Shown: in pieces, positions 11,201 through 24,404 of the stretch
Numbering within the stretch: position 1 is the first letter of the stretch
Layout: each line of letters starts with the position of its first letter
Assembly: GCA_021018815.1 (NCBI GenBank)
Contig: JAITYX010000007.1
Coordinates: forward strand, 10,912,001-10,976,000
Length of the DNA stretch: 64,000 nt
Origin: Talinum fruticosum
Lineage: Eukaryota > Streptophyta > Magnoliopsida > Caryophyllales > Talinaceae
Reading direction: 5' to 3'
Program-made: the position numbers and the translations under genes
The notes under the pieces: model-generated
Seen by the model: the letters and a program-made list of their open reading frames with translations, nothing else
Databases searched by the model: none
Told to the model about the DNA's origin: nothing

Positions 11201-14200
11201 CATATCCATACCCCGAAAGTCCCGCTGCTACGTAGGGTGAGGGAGGGGGTTTGATGTAGTAGCCTTACCTCTAAATTGTAAAATTGTGGATGTAGTGACG
11301 GAAATACGGTTCCTTATTCACTAGTTATGATTGCAAGGATTATGCCTCAAACATTCTTCTTACAAACTACACCTGCCTTAATAGGTTGATCTTGACAGAG
11401 GGAAAGGCTATAAAACTAATTCAAGTCGCAAGTGATTTTCATTTTCATATTGAAGGACAATTTCTGACCTCTTAACACTTAACGGTAGTCTAAATCTGTG
11501 AGCCATATGCATCATTAACCATGTTTCCTAACTCATTGGGTAATTAAGGTCAGAAGAGGGAGGAATTTATGCGGCTTCCAACCTCGAGCATGGAAGAAGC
11601 CATGTGTTCAATTGGGTGGCCCGTCTAGGAATTTGCATTCTGCACTTTTATGCATATTACATTATGAAATTTATAGGTTTCTGTCTTCTCTGTGGGTGTT
11701 ACTTTTAGGATATTTCATAATTTTGAATTTCTTTGCACTTTCAATACCTTAGGTTGTTTAATTTATCATCAGTTGCAGGGTTCTCCTATCACCACGACGA
11801 ATACAGATTTGATTTCAAAGTCAAATGCAAAATCTGCCATGAAAGAATGCATAGGTAATGCTTACAAGTTTTAGAAGAAATCTATGAAATGATTCTTTTT
11901 TTTGTATTTCCTGTGGTAGGTTTCTTTCCATAACATAGAGCCAATTTTATATTGCTACTCAAATTGAATATTCTGTCTATTATCCTTGATTTTCCTCTTC
12001 ATTTTTCTTTGAAAATTGTAATTGTTTTGACTGTGTGCCTAAAATGGAAAACAGAGACTGGTGACAGCACCAATTTCACAGATCATGAGCTGACGCTGCA
12101 TGAGATTAACACACTTGAATGGGATGATCTTTTAGCATCAAATGGTCCCAGTGAGGCAAATTTAACTGGTAAAGTACTTGTGCTCGTCTAACAGTAATAA
12201 CAACACAGAGTCACAGACAAATACTCATTTGGAAGTAACATGCTCATTGTTTTCTCCTCCTGCCACAGAAAACAATCAATTTATTCAGCGATACAATCAA
12301 CAGGATGTGTACAGCTTGGAAAACAACGTAAGTATCTTTTGTTTGAAGTTATCATGTATGTCTTGCTTTTGAAGTCTGTTGCAACTAACTGTGTTTACAG
12401 TTAAAGAGGGTGATAGATATTGACAGAGCTAGCTGCATGTTTCAGCTGTTACTGTTCTAACCATTTTTTTTTGGGGGGGAGTTGGCGGATGTTAGGGACT
12501 AATTTAAACCTTTACTTTCTTAGAAAAGGCCAAAACCTCTTTTGTTTTCTTGCAAGGAAGAATGAATCACTTATTCGAAGTGAATCATGAGTCAGAATGT
12601 TCATAGTTTAATGTGGATAATATTTTTGCCAGTTGCCATTCTAAAAGTTCATGCAGATACCAGACTAATATGGCAAGCACATGAGCCAGGCAGCCAGCAT
12701 ATTGGCCTCCCTACAGAGGACGAACCTTCAAAGAATTAAAAACATATTCAAAATTTATCATCATTAATAATCAAATTAATATCTGACAAAACATATTCTG
12801 GTACTTCGATTGCTGTCATAACATCAAGTAGTCAGCTTCAAAGCTTCTTCTATTAATTCCCTTCCCTTCTTTACTTCAGTGCCTTTTTACAAGTCTAACC
12901 TCTCTAGTGTCTGCTACATTCAGTCTTCTACAAGCCAGGATCTTTCTTACACAACATGCATAACCTCCCATCATCGATATCTTATGAGTGGCGACTCCTA
13001 AGTCCTAAGTCTAATGCGCTGTTCATCAGAAAAAACTGTGGCATGAAAATTTCTCTTGTATTGGCCCTCGAGAGGTTTAACCCAACATGTACTTCTTTCT
13101 GGCATTGCTGTCTAACAATGTCTTCGTAGCTGCTGCTTGTTGGCAAGAAAAGGATCCAATCATCTCATACATTTCTTTTTTCCTGAGATGAATCCAATAA
13201 CAGAAGGATAATAAGTTTTCTTCGCTTACCTGCAAAAGTAGGAGTTACGGCATGTGTTTGTATGTTGGATTTGCTTGCATATAATAGACCTAGATGTTTA
13301 CGTCAGCAGCTTTAGATATTCATATTAGCAAACTTTACAAGTATATATTCATATTAGCAACATTAAGTAAGAATATACTCTCTTCTAAGCAAGCTCAATT
13401 ACGTATGATATTTGCAGGGAAGCAGTTTCTTTACCAGCTACCTGCAGTCGGATGTGCTTACTTCAGGAAATTCTATGGACCCTCTTGCGGGAACTATTTC
13501 ATCACAAACGAATCACCTGGGTGATAACTTCGAATCCTTGATGGCGGATCAGATATACATGAAAACGAAAGGTCTTACTAATGATCTGAGGACAGCAGGT
13601 CCTGCTGCTCTAGGCAATGTGGTGCAAAGACAGGACAGTTTAGCAAAGTGGATCAATGATATAGTGGCTGATTCGCCTGAATCAATGGATGAGCCTTCCT
13701 ATGAAGCTTCAGTAGCAACTAGCCATGGATCTTTCATTTCTCCTGAGGCAGCTAAGCAAGCAGCATCAATCTTGAAACAGATATTTACAATAACTGACAT
13801 CTCACCGCAATGGGCTTCTTCAACTGAAGAAACCAAGGTCAGTGTTAAGATGTGTACTATATGATATTATGAATTGTCCTCTTCTACTATGACCAGACTA
13901 ATACTATCAATTTACAAACAAGCTGGCTCATCCAAATATGCTGTTTGTCCATTCTAAACAGTTTGACGAATATCACTAATGGTAATGGATATTTTGTTCA
14001 TTATTGCAGATATTAGTGGTTGGATTCTTTCACAAAGAGTACCAACATCTGGGAAAATCCAAAATATTTTGTGTCTATGGTGATACATGTGTTCCTGCTG
14101 AGATGATTCAAGTTGGGGTACTCCGTTGTTTTGTCCAGCCTCATCGTCCTGGATCGGTGAACTTCTTCCTGAGCTTTGACCGCTATACGCCCATAAGTCA

Positions 14201-17200
14201 AATTCTCACTTTGGAGTTCCGTTCCCCTTCATTTACTAAGAGTGATGTTAGAGAGGGTCGTCCTCAGTGGGATGTGTTCCAAATACAAATGAGGCTTGCT
14301 CATTTGCTGTTCTCCACATCCAGGAGCCTCGACATTCTATCTAGTAAAGTATCACCAAATGCTCTTAAGGAAGGCAGAAAGTTTGCTGTCAAGTATTCGA
14401 ACATTGCTGATAGCTGGGCATATTTTACCAGTCTGATGGAAAATGGTAAGATCTCATTTGAACAAGCTAAAGACAGCTTGTTTGAACTTGCTATGAAAAG
14501 CAGGCTGAAGGAGTGGTTATTGGAAAGAATAGTAGATGGGAGTAAAATTTCTGAACGGAATGCTCAAGGTCAGGGCGTTTTGCATTTGTGTGCTATCCTT
14601 GGCTATACTTGGGCAGTTTATCCGTATTCATGTTCCGGCTTATCATTGGACTTCAGAGATAAGCTTGGCTGGACAGCCCTTCACTGGGCTGCATATTATG
14701 GGAGGTATATATTCAAGCCTTTTGACTTTTTCTGCGAATTATGTTCTCATCGTTGATCAGCTTATGGCTAATGTTCTATTGTTTTGGTGAGTGCCGAAAC
14801 AAATCACTCTGCCTGAAACTTGGCTCTTGTTTACTTGCAAACTGGGCGTTTTAACATGAAAAATATGCTTTGTTCAGTGATTCCAAAGCGTTCTCATTTT
14901 TCTTGAGCTAAGTTTCAACGTTTCTTTGCTAACAGGGAGAAAATGGTTGCTGCTCTTCTATCTGCTGGAGCAAAGCCAAACTTGGTTACAGACCCGTCCC
15001 CTGAAAACCCTGGTGGATATACAGCTGGTGACCTTGCATCTAAACAGGGTTTTGAAGGCATAGCTGCTTATCTTTCAGAAAAGGCCTTAATTCAGCAGTT
15101 TGAAGACATGAAGGTTGCTGGAAATGCAGTTGGCTCACTTGCAACCCCCTCTTGTGAGAGTGTGACTGCCAGCAATTTTAGTGAGGATGAAGTTTTTCTA
15201 AAGGATACTCTGACGGCTTATCGCACTGCTGCTGATGCTGCAGCAAGAATACAGGCCGCTTTCAGGGTCCGCTCACTCAAGCAAAGGACTAAAGATGTGG
15301 AATCCTCCAATCCTGAAGCCGAAGCACGCATTATTGTTGCAGCCATGAGGATTCAGCATGCCTTCCGAAACTATGACACGCGGAAGAAAATGGCAGCTGC
15401 TGGTCGTATACAACATAGGTTTCGTACGTGGAAGATTCGGAGAGAATTCCTCAATATGCGGCGACAAGCGGTCAAAATTCAGGTAATTCTCATGATTTGT
15501 CCCCTAGAGACTCATGAAATCAAGACTGGCTTCTCAAATACGAGAAGTAAATAAAGTTTCTGAAGTGCCTTCATTAGACTGGTGAGGGTGATTTGTCATG
15601 ATGGTAGTCTCTAAGAGCCACATTGTTGGGCATACTTGAAAAGGTTCATATGCTTTTTGTGGTGGTGGTGGTGGTGGTGGTTGGGGGGGTTATAGGACCT
15701 AGTCACCCCACTTTGTTCTCTTCAGGTTGCATCAATAGAGAATCAATCATTCGAAATCCCATTGTGCAGATCTCCTCCCTCACTTCCTCAAGCCCTTGGT
15801 ATCCGTTTCTCTGTACACAATACTCAGCCACTCACCATTGCCACCTAGAGCGAGAAGTTGTATTCTGTGTAACTACAGCGTGTATCTTTTTCTCTATCCC
15901 CGCCATCTCCTTTTTGCTGGTGATGGTGTTGAAAGGGTTGGTTGAGCAGACTTTGGTGGTGGTAGTGCTACCCTGTGAGTGGAAGAATTTGAGGGAACTC
16001 CACTGTCTCCTTTTCCCTTTCTGCCTTATGGGGATACCTTAACCAAACACCAATAAAGACAATCGAGGGGTTCTTTTTTTATTCCCTTTCTTTGATTTTG
16101 TTTTCCCAAACCAAAGGTCCCTTGGCAATACATTGCTCAAACTCTTCATTTCATGATGAATATGTGTGCTGGACACTCAATAATCCACGTGTGTATGGAC
16201 ACTTTCCATTTCATTTTTGACCAGAACTTGCGCAATATCCCTTCCCCCGGGAACCTTTTCCTGTAAGTCCTGTAACCATTGAGAATTTAGGGTCGATGCC
16301 TGATTATTTTAGGAGTTCTGCAATTTGACCCCTGATTTTAACAAATGAATTCAAACATTGCAAGATATGGGTGACTTCTGTTAAATGGGGAAAATCTCTT
16401 TAGTGCTGGTCTAAGTTTCTAGGTAATTTCCCGAAAGGGAAAGGGGAAGGGGGGAAGGGGGTCGTGCTGATCTAAATTTCTAGATGATTAATTCAGTCAG
16501 TTTATTATAAAGACATTACCTACCCGATTCTTCTGCTATTCTCCTACTTCTAAGTTGATCCCTTGCAATGGCGGATCATCAAGTCCTAATTCAACATATT
16601 GATTGGTGTGTATATGAGTAACTCTTAACTTTTTCCCTCTGAACTCAGGCTGTGTTCAGGGGCTACCTTGTGCGGAAGCAATATAGGAAGATTTGTTGGT
16701 CGGTTGGAGTGCTGGAAAAAGCAGTACTACGCTGGCGGATGAAGAGGAAGGGTCTTCGCGGGCTTCGAATTCAAGTTAAAGAGCCAATTGCTGATCAGAA
16801 AGAAGGAAGTGATACGGAGGAAGACTTCTACCGGGCTAGTCGTAAGCAAGCTGAAGAGCGTGTTGACAAAGCTGTCAGGCGTATACAAGGCATGTTCCGT
16901 TCACGACAAGCTCAACAAGATTACCACAGGATGAAATTAACACACAGGCAAGCCGAGGTGGGTAAACTTTTAAATATCCATTGGCAATTCTTTTGTTTAT
17001 AAATTGATTATTTATTTGCCCAATATCCATTGGCAATTGTTAGTGAGGCCGAGAACTCCCACCCCCCTTCCCCTTCTCTTTTTCCAAGGGAAAAAAGAAA
17101 ACAGAAATATCCTATATAGGCAGGCTTGTGGGGTGTTCCTTTATTTCTTTGGTTGGTTTGGTTCGGTATTTCTGGTATGTCAGAGAATTTTAGTTGGTTC

Positions 17201-17290
17201 GTTGAGTCTATTGGGAGCTTATTGATTTTATTCATGCAGCTCGAGTACGAAGAATCCACCAATTATCATAACCACCCAAGTGGAACATAG
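8258..17290 (+). CDS. CAMTA5: Calmodulin-binding transcription activator, CAMTA5/6-like
   Basis: Nuclear transcription factor that links calcium/calmodulin signals to genes with CGCG-type boxes. Exons: 8258-8321, 9026-9151, 9540-9655, 10540-10628, 10748-10793, 11779-11854, 12055-12168, 12269-12327, 13418-13837, 14010-14704, 14936-15482, 16649-16957 and 17240-17290. All introns are GT-AG, and the joined frame encodes 903 aa without a break. Visible domains: CG-1 DNA-binding domain about 22-147 (RWLRPNEIHAML, with the basic stretch NWKKKKDGK as likely nuclear signal); TIG/IPT fold about 371-446; ankyrin repeats about 554-645 (GWTALHWAAYYGREKM); IQ motifs near 703, 737, 756 and 779; a basic amphipathic calmodulin-binding stretch about 799-822 (LEKAVLRWRMKRKGLRG); and an IQ-like RRIQGMFRSRQ near 862. 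Length and layout fit the CAMTA5/6 clade. The 5/6 assignment rests on resemblance and on the plastid LPD and OEP16-2 neighbours. Confidence 0.95.
9780..9870 (+). repeat. Interlaced short direct repeats in CAMTA intron 3
   Basis: GGATATAATCTTAGCTAAAT occurs at about 9780 and again at about 9851. Between them, TTTAACTTCCATTAGTTGTG occurs twice in tandem. The pattern fits local slippage or duplication and does not touch exons. Confidence 0.8.
15659..15682 (+). repeat. (GGT)n microsatellite in CAMTA intron 11
   Basis: About seven GGT triplets followed by a seven-G run (about 15684-15690). Intronic; no function inferred. Confidence 0.8.
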
Positions 17291-18318
17291 GCCTATGAGC
17301 TTGGCACAGACCCGAGGAGTTTTGTCTGTAAGCTGCTCATGCTGTTTCTTATTTCTATGAGTGAAGCTATGCCCTTTTTTGCAATGTATGAAGCTGAGGA
17401 GTTTCATCTTGTAAATTTCTAGATATGTAGGATACGGGTTTCTGCCTCATGTGAACATATATTCAGAAAACAAAAGTATATCTGAACCCTATAATATGTG
17501 TAAATGTTGTTTTACATGATGCTGCTGCTCCTTTATCAGCACAGTTCACTCAGTTCATCAGCACGGTTCAGGATCCTGTTGGTTCCTAAAACCACTTGTC
17601 GAGATCGTTTGTGGTTCACAAGTAGATTGCGTGTTGAACTCTAACTATTGCTACCTAACTAACAGCAGTTGTATTTTGTTATGAACTTTCAACTTTCAAG
17701 CAAAGCTTCTTGCTCTTTTGTTCTAAAGTTTAAAGAAAAGCTTCTCTTTGCAACTAGGTTCTCCCCTCTTTTTTCCATCGACAAATAGACTACAACACAA
17801 TTTTGGTAACGAGTGTCCTGCCATGACACGTAGAAAAATATTATTGAAGTTTTAGATGTCTGGTTTGTGAACCTTTCTAGATATGGAAGGTGTACCCTAT
17901 CCTCATAATTCAATCAATACAAACCTCGAGATTTTCTTAAGTCTAGAAGATACCATAATTAGATATGATAGTCTTCGAATCAGTAAAATTAGTTGACATA
18001 TTTGAGAAGACAATTACGCATATTGAAGTAACACGAAATATGGGCAGGAACTTGGAAACAAGGAGACAATAAAGTCCTCAAAATTCTTAAGTTTGAAACA
18101 AGGAGACATAGTGTGCCAACAGGGGTGATTGCACAAAATTTTGTCCTGAAGACAGTAAACCATATAGCACAATCAACTTGATAGGGTATCTCAGCTCCCC
18201 ACCCTCAGAATATAAGAATCAAAAGAATCAGTCTCTCCAATTCTATCTATAGTCACAGGAAGGAACTTGGAATAGCATCAAAGGCAAGAAGTACAATTCC
18301 TTTTTAGGTCTAATAGCC
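17291..18318. other. Convergent spacer between CAMTA and SAR1
   Basis: About 1 kb separates the CAMTA stop from the SAR1 stop, and the two genes point at each other. It should hold both 3' untranslated regions. I see no coding frame or transposon ends. Confidence 0.6.
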
Positions 18319-20801
18319 TCAGTTGATGTATTGAGAAACCCACTTGAATCCTTCACCATATCCCATCTTGCGAACAATGCTGCACATGAAGACCTCAAGG
18401 GGTCGAACATTGGTGCCAGCAAGATTGACCTTCCCCTTGCCTGTGGTGCAGTTGGAAAGGCCGAGATGGTAGCGTAGCTCCTCCTCGGAAGCTGCGTATG
18501 GGATGTCGATCTTGTTGCCTAGTATAAGAAATGGGACGTTGGCCAAGGCTTCATCTGAAAGAAGGGCATCCAGCTCCTTCTTTGATTCTGCAAATCTCTC
18601 CTTATCATAGGCATCCACTAGGTAAACGACAGCATCAACCTGTGGGGGAAAGGAGCAGAAAAACAAGTAGTCAGTAAAGAAATGACAAATATGTGCGACT
18701 CCACCAAAGGGTGTCCTGTCAGGCAGATTTCCCACTCCCACACAAGGAAGTCAAGGGCACTACCCCTATCTATCCCAATCCTGCCCCACCAGGGTGTCCC
18801 ATGAGTGATAGATATCTTTACCTACTTTTTAAAAAAATTTATAATTAAAATATGTATGACATTTGGATTTTTGGAACAGGAACTCAAAGAGAAAGCGACA
18901 CAGAATCATGCTTCGCACGATGGTCCATCTTCGCACCCATTAGTGCAGCCAAAATATCACTAAGATGCCTATAAAACAGGTTCCACAAACGAAAAGAGGT
19001 AAAGTTCAATCACTTAACCTACGTAAAAGCATCATAAATCAGCACTATATGATCAACTAGATGAAGTTGCTTTATTATTCATGATTGGCTAATCTAAACA
19101 TCGTATGCCAGGGGGTAAGGTAAACTCCAAAACATTAATATAGGTTAAGCTTTCTCCATATAGCAGGCGCCAATATGTAATATTGTCCTCACAATACCTC
19201 TACCATCAAATTATACCTAGAAAAAGGACCAGGAGACATTTTAAAGGAGGACAACTAGGAACGTGGGACAACTGAAAGTAAGTGCTAAAAGAACAGTTGT
19301 ATTAAACAAAGCTAAGTTATGTCCGCAACTCCGCATCACTCCCAAATGAGTCAACAGCAACGCAATAGTGACTCTTCACGGACCAACAAATAGAATTCAC
19401 TGCAATAAAGTTCTGGGAAACAAAAATCAATGCAACTCAAGAATGAAGTCAAGCCAATATCATACTTCTACGTCGTACCTAATGAGGGTACATAGTTCCT
19501 ATCCACACTATTGTCTCTATATAACCTGGCAACATAGAGACAGCCACGTTGATAATAGAACCCTCAGGCTGACCAAATATCTACTACAATAACAAGTCAG
19601 AAAAATAATGTGAGAATACAATCCAAACCCAAAGCTAGAAGATGCCAGGGATGAAAGTGTCACCAACCAGTAATATAGGAAGATAATGATTTACAGATCT
19701 CTTAATCTAGCTGACAATATTTACACAACTATGCAGATGAAGGGCTTTCTACAAAATGTCAGACGGAATGTCAAGTGTAATGAAGACTCCATATGATAGA
19801 AGCTTGCATGATTAGCAGTAAAATTGCATTTGGCTACATCTACAACAAACTTGAAAATCTCCTTCATGTCTGAGTCAACAACTAAAATTTTCTCCCTGAC
19901 CCTCCAGCCTCCTCAGAAAACCTAAGAGAGTGGAGCAACTCCTAGTTACTACACCCAAGAGACTCAAAAAATCATATAAGTCAAGCCCCTCGGACACACA
20001 GGATACAACCCCAAACTTGGACAAAGTTTTCAGCCAAGCACAACTATGCATTCCCAGGAGGAAAGAAAGGGGCAATTTGACTCAAAAAAACAACATACAC
20101 ATATCATTGTAACTACAATGAGCAAGCAATCAGACAGGAACACGGGATCATCCATCCGTAGAATACCAATCCCAAACATCAAATCTAATCAATGATGGAA
20201 AATATACGCACTATATAGAACCACAAAAATTAAGGCTAGCATAAAATCTAATCAACCACCAAGAACAACGGTTTTTACTTTCTAGCAGCAATAGCCATCT
20301 CCCTATGCATCATGAGATCAAATTTGATAGGGAAAAGTTAACAAACAAAGGCAAAAAGTTCATGGGTAAATTGGATCAAACAATACACAAATTCCCACAA
20401 CATCGACTACAATGGGTCAACGCAAAAAATCAAACCTTGGCATAATAATCCTTCCAAACTCGACGGGCAATTTGGTGACCCCCAAATCAAAAGCCTTGAA
20501 TTTGATTTTTCCAATGCTCAGCTCCTCCGACGTCGGATGCTGCGTTGGCTGGTGTTGGACTAATCTCTGGTAACCCCAAAACCCAGAACAAAAAATCAGT
20601 CGATCAACAAAAAAATGGACAAATCATCGGAAATTTTCCACAAATCGGAAAATTCGAAGGCCCAGAAATTACCTCGTCTTTCAACATGTGAAGAAGAGTG
20701 GTCTTTCCGGCATTGTCGAGACCCAAGAAGAGAATCTTGGCCTCCTTTTGCCAAAGGCCCAGCGATGCGAGGATGCCATAGAACCAATCGAACAGAAACA
20801 T
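18319..20801 (-). CDS. SAR1: SAR1 small GTPase of COPII vesicles, with a one-base frame break
   Basis: SAR1 is the ER GTPase that recruits Sec23/24 to start COPII budding. Exons on the minus strand: 20673-20801 (43 codons), 20436-20566 and 18319-18639 (106 codons plus TGA). Visible motifs: N-terminal [19 protein letters not shown] membrane helix, P-loop [14 protein letters not shown] for guanine recognition, and the usual end FKWVSQYIN. Exons 1 and 3 match the 193-aa plant protein in length. Exon 2 is 131 nt where 132 are needed. The break falls in switch II: the run at 20479-20483 has five C (G on the coding strand) where the [12 protein letters not shown] reading needs six. As written, translation goes off frame and stops early in exon 3 after about 93 aa. 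The rest is intact, so sequence error is more likely than a real pseudogene, but this cannot be decided here. Confidence 0.9.
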
Positions 20802-22247
20802 CTCGGAGAAAGTAATTAGATGCGGTGGGTGAGTGGAGATCGAATGGAGCTTGGAGAGGTGAGAAGGGAGTTGAGGAGAGAGAAAACTGGAGCTTGGAGA
20901 AGTAGAAGATGGAGGAGATCTGCAAAAGTGGAAAGGGAGTTGGGAGGAAGTGGGTAGGTCGTCGAAATTAAGGCAATAAGATTTGCCTTGTTCACATTCA
21001 CATTCACATTCGCTCTATTGAAAATATAAAAAAATAAAAAATAATCGATTTTTTTTGTCCAAAAAACTATAAAGGGTGGTAGTGCAATACATGAGAGAGA
21101 AGAAATCTAACTTGAGATTTTAATGTAATTATAAATTTAATTTTTATAATAATATAAGTCAAAGTCTAATTAGAAAAATTAAAAAAAGTGATTGATTTGT
21201 TAACAAAAAATATTTGAATCGTAATTGTTTTGATTTTTACTTCTAGTCACATGCAAAAAGAGATAGGGAATGTTGTAACTCATGCTATTGTTAGGGTGGA
21301 TGTGCGGAGGTATAGTAGAAAATCTGGTTGGATGTATGCTCGACTCATATGCACTTATAGATAAATTAAATATTGAATGAAAATTTTGCACCCTATTTTC
21401 TTGTCACAAAAAGTCAAGTAAAATTTAATCATACTTTTTTTATTAGTAATATAATAAAATATAATTTTTATTAATTCTATAAATAATCTGCTAATAAAGT
21501 TTTTGTCTAATAGTTAATATCATCCCCAATCATATTATATTATCGTTTTTGTTAGTAGTCTATAACTTAGAAAAAAACAAACAAAAAAGAAAGAGAAATC
21601 TTCCACCTCTTGAACACCTATAAACCACACCACACCAATATTTGAACTGCAAACTTTGTTGATATTGATGTGGGCATGAAACACAAAATAATGTTGACAT
21701 TATAAGTTTTTTGAGAAGTTCTTTTCTTTCTGTTTTCTTTTTTGGCTAAAATTAATTTTTCGTATCCCAAGTCAATATGGGTGTTTGGTGTTTGGTGAAG
21801 TCATTTTTTAAAATAGTTTTTCGTGACCCAAAAAGTTAACTTTTAAAATTTAGATTTTTTTGTAGTTAATTTATCAAAAAAATAGTTGTTTATTTTACTT
21901 TTTATTTGATTATTTAAAAAAATAAATGTAAATAAATATTATAAACAATTATATGCTAAAATTGAAGTTATATCATGGATTCCGAACTTATAGTCCCGGG
22001 TCATATGTAACTAAATAGAAGGGGGAAGGAAAATTAGGGTGAGTGGTTTAGAGGGTAAAAAAAAGAAAGAATTTTTTTTTTTAATAGTTTGGGTCTACGG
22101 ACATGGATGTTTGCTAGACTCCCCAAAATCTATTAATTTTATATTTCATTCATTCAAGTGATTAAAGGAAAATTTTTAAAAAGATGTAATTAACGTGAGA
22201 GTGAAAAAGAAATGAAAACGAGAAAGAATACAACCGAACTCAATGAC
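20802..22247. other. Divergent spacer between SAR1 and eL29
   Basis: The SAR1 5' leader lies near 20802-20950 (CT-rich on the minus strand). The rest, to about 22240, is AT-rich with no recognisable gene or element ends. It should contain the SAR1 promoter. Confidence 0.5.
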
Positions 22248-22379
22248 GGCCCAATTAGAGTATCAAAGTGGACCAAAAGACATTATCTCTCCTCAATACG
22301 GCCCAAACGTTACAGCCCAGGGGCAGTATCGTCCTTTTCTTAGCCTTCCAATTAGGGTTTCACATAAAGAACCCTAACC
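22248..22379 (+). promoter_or_regulatory. Site II and telo-box elements of a ribosomal-protein promoter
   Basis: Three (G/A)GCCCA words, the reverse of the TGGGC(C/T) site II element, occur at 22248, 22300 and 22314. They are followed by TTAGGGTTT (about 22352-22360, reverse telo box) and AACCCTAAC (about 22370-22378, telo box). Site II plus telo box is the known plant signature for growth-linked ribosomal-protein gene expression, and this cluster lies 200-330 bp before the eL29 start codon. Confidence 0.75.
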
Positions 22380-22461
22380 CCTCGCCCCTCTCTTATTATT
22401 CTCTTCCCCACCGCTCCGCGAACCCTAGTTTCCGATCAGCCACAGCTCCAGTCTCCTTGCA

Positions 22462-22502
<41 letters not shown>

Positions 22503-22581
22503 TCATTGTCTGATGCTCGCAATGATGTTAATGGAGTGTTGATTTGGTTTGTTTCCACGGTGTTGTTATGATTTAGCAGAA

Positions 22582-22871
22582 ATGGCCAAGTCGAAGAACC
22601 ACACGGCTCACAACCAGTCCTACAAGGCCCACAAGAACGGCATCAAGAAGCCCCGCCGCCACCGCCACCACTCCACCAAGGGGGTACGCCGCCTTCTCTC
22701 TCTCTCTCTTCTCTCTCCCCTCGCTCTGTAAACCCTGTTGATTGTTTATGGATTCAATTTTGATTATGGTGTTGTGGAATGTTGAAGATGGACCCGAAGT
22801 TCTTGAGGAACCAGAGGTACGCCAGGAAGCACAACAAGAAGACCGACGAGGGCGCCAGTGCCGAAGAGTAG
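22582..22871 (+). CDS. RPL29: 60S ribosomal protein eL29
   Basis: Small, very basic protein of the large cytosolic ribosomal subunit. Coding exons are 22582-22683 (34 codons) and 22788-22871 (27 codons plus TAG), giving 61 aa, the usual plant length. It starts [20 protein letters not shown], carries the Arg/His-rich stretch [13 protein letters not shown], then [17 protein letters not shown], and ends in a short acidic tail. A leader intron is likely at 22463-22579: donor AG|GTTTCT after a CT tract, acceptor TTAGCAG two bases before ATG. Leader introns are common in plant ribosomal-protein genes. The upstream site II and telo-box cluster fits. The codons are GC-rich, unlike the AT-rich surroundings. 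Confidence 0.97.
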
Positions 22872-24071
22872 ACTTTTTAATGCACCCTTTCTCTCTCTTC
22901 CCCGATCATGTAGCGATTTCTGATTTTGTTGGTGAATCTCTTTAGGATTTTTCTGCTTTTAATCTATCTTTCTAAAATTTTGCATTTGAAGATGGATATT
23001 GTGTTTTGATCGATTACAGTGAAACTGCTTGATTTCAGCTCAGTCTTTGTGTTCTCGTAATTTCCCATCATCTTTCCTGATTAAAATTAATTTATCGAGT
23101 ATTCATCAATTTCATGTGCATTTATGCTGCAATTGGGGATGGCTATGGTCGTTTTGTAGATTCCAGAAACTTAGGCTGTTTAGAGAGCAGGATGGAGTTG
23201 ACATGGAGGGTAGAGAGAGAGGTGTAGAGAGAGCTACTTAGCCATGGGAATCATAGCCACCGGAAAACCCGGTTCAGTTGCGGAATTGATGGCGGGTTTC
23301 GACAATTTTTGATCTTAGATTGCCTATAAGGCAACCATGGAGGTAAATTCAATTTCACATGAATGTGAACTGGTGACTCCAATGGTCAATCTCAGTCTGG
23401 ATCAAATTAGGCTTGTGTTCTTTCGTACAATTTGAATTCCAAGATATTCTGGCTTGCAATTCTTTGAAAAATCGAACATCTCTGATTGAATCTATGTTGC
23501 CCCTTGCGTGGAAATTTTTGAAGTTATTATGTGCATAAAATTTGCAACAAGACTTGAAAACTCGGTTGATTTGAACTAAGATATTGGGTAAAAACTCTGC
23601 AAAAAACCTTCTGGTTTAATGGTTTAGGTATTTCTGTTAGAAATGTTTAGCCACAAGAGTTACACATTTTGTAAATTGGGTAAACTAATGTATTGTTTTT
23701 ATTGTAATTTTTCACCTCGTCAGAGCTTCATTAGTTTTATTAATTCAATGTTTTTTAAACAAAAAAATTTAAATAATGTGATTTTGGTTTTGGTGCATGT
23801 TAAGAAGTCAAACCAGTATCTGTTCTAGTTTTACGGTTTCAGTGAAAGTTGCAATGTCTCCAGTTTTTCTTCCACCAATTTAAGTATTCTCACTGTAGAA
23901 GATCAGTCCCTTGCTCTCAAAATCTACATTTTTGAGTTGTCTTGGTCTGAAGTCATATGACTCAGGTTTAGGTCTGAGTAATGCAATCTGTTTAGCCTAT
24001 TAGCTCAATTTGGTGTTCGGTGCTCTGATAAATGGATTTTAGCTCGAGTCTAGTTAAATGATGGACCATAT

Positions 24072-24210
24072 ATGGTATAAAAATTGGAGCTTGACAAATG
24101 AAGGATCAAAAGGTGGAGAAATAAAGATATGTAAATTGGAATTCACAAATGATGGATCAAAGATGGGAAAAAAGGTATAAAAATTGGAACCTGGCGTAGC
24201 TGAAAGATCA
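24072..24210 (+). repeat. Degenerate tandem repeat, about 50-bp period
   Basis: Three diverged units begin TAAAAATTGGAGC, GTAAATTGGAATTC and TAAAAATTGGAACC, at about 24075, 24130 and 24178. The first two continue with ACAAATGA(A/T)GGATCAAA. Non-coding. Confidence 0.6.
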
Positions 24211-24330
24211 TATATCTTAAGCTCAATTTGGTGGTTTTTGTATATCCATACAGCCGTACAATATTAAGGAATAAGACAGGCATGAGTTTAATGGGTATAG
24301 CTGAACTTTTGTATGTAGTTTACGACATCT

Positions 24331-24404
24331 TGTTACTCTTTTGTGGGTTGTAGCCGCGCCTATGTGGTGATTTGTTACTCTTTGTAGGTTGTAGCCACAC
24401 CTAT
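24331..24404 (+). repeat. Tandem duplication, about 42-bp period
   Basis: TGTTACTCTTTTGTGGGTTG followed by TAGCCGCGCCTAT at 24331 recurs in near-identical form at 24373 (TGTTACTCTTTGTAGGTTG, TAGCCACACCTAT). Non-coding. Confidence 0.75.

Noticed and set aside
14536..14790. An 84-codon frame in CAMTA exon 10 region
   Set aside because: Out of frame with the CAMTA ankyrin coding sequence and runs into the intron; a shadow frame.
18319..18741. SAR1 last exon extended upstream to 18741
   Set aside because: The extra N-terminal residues are intron read-through; the acceptor CCCCACAG at the exon edge and the SAR1 family place the boundary at 18639.
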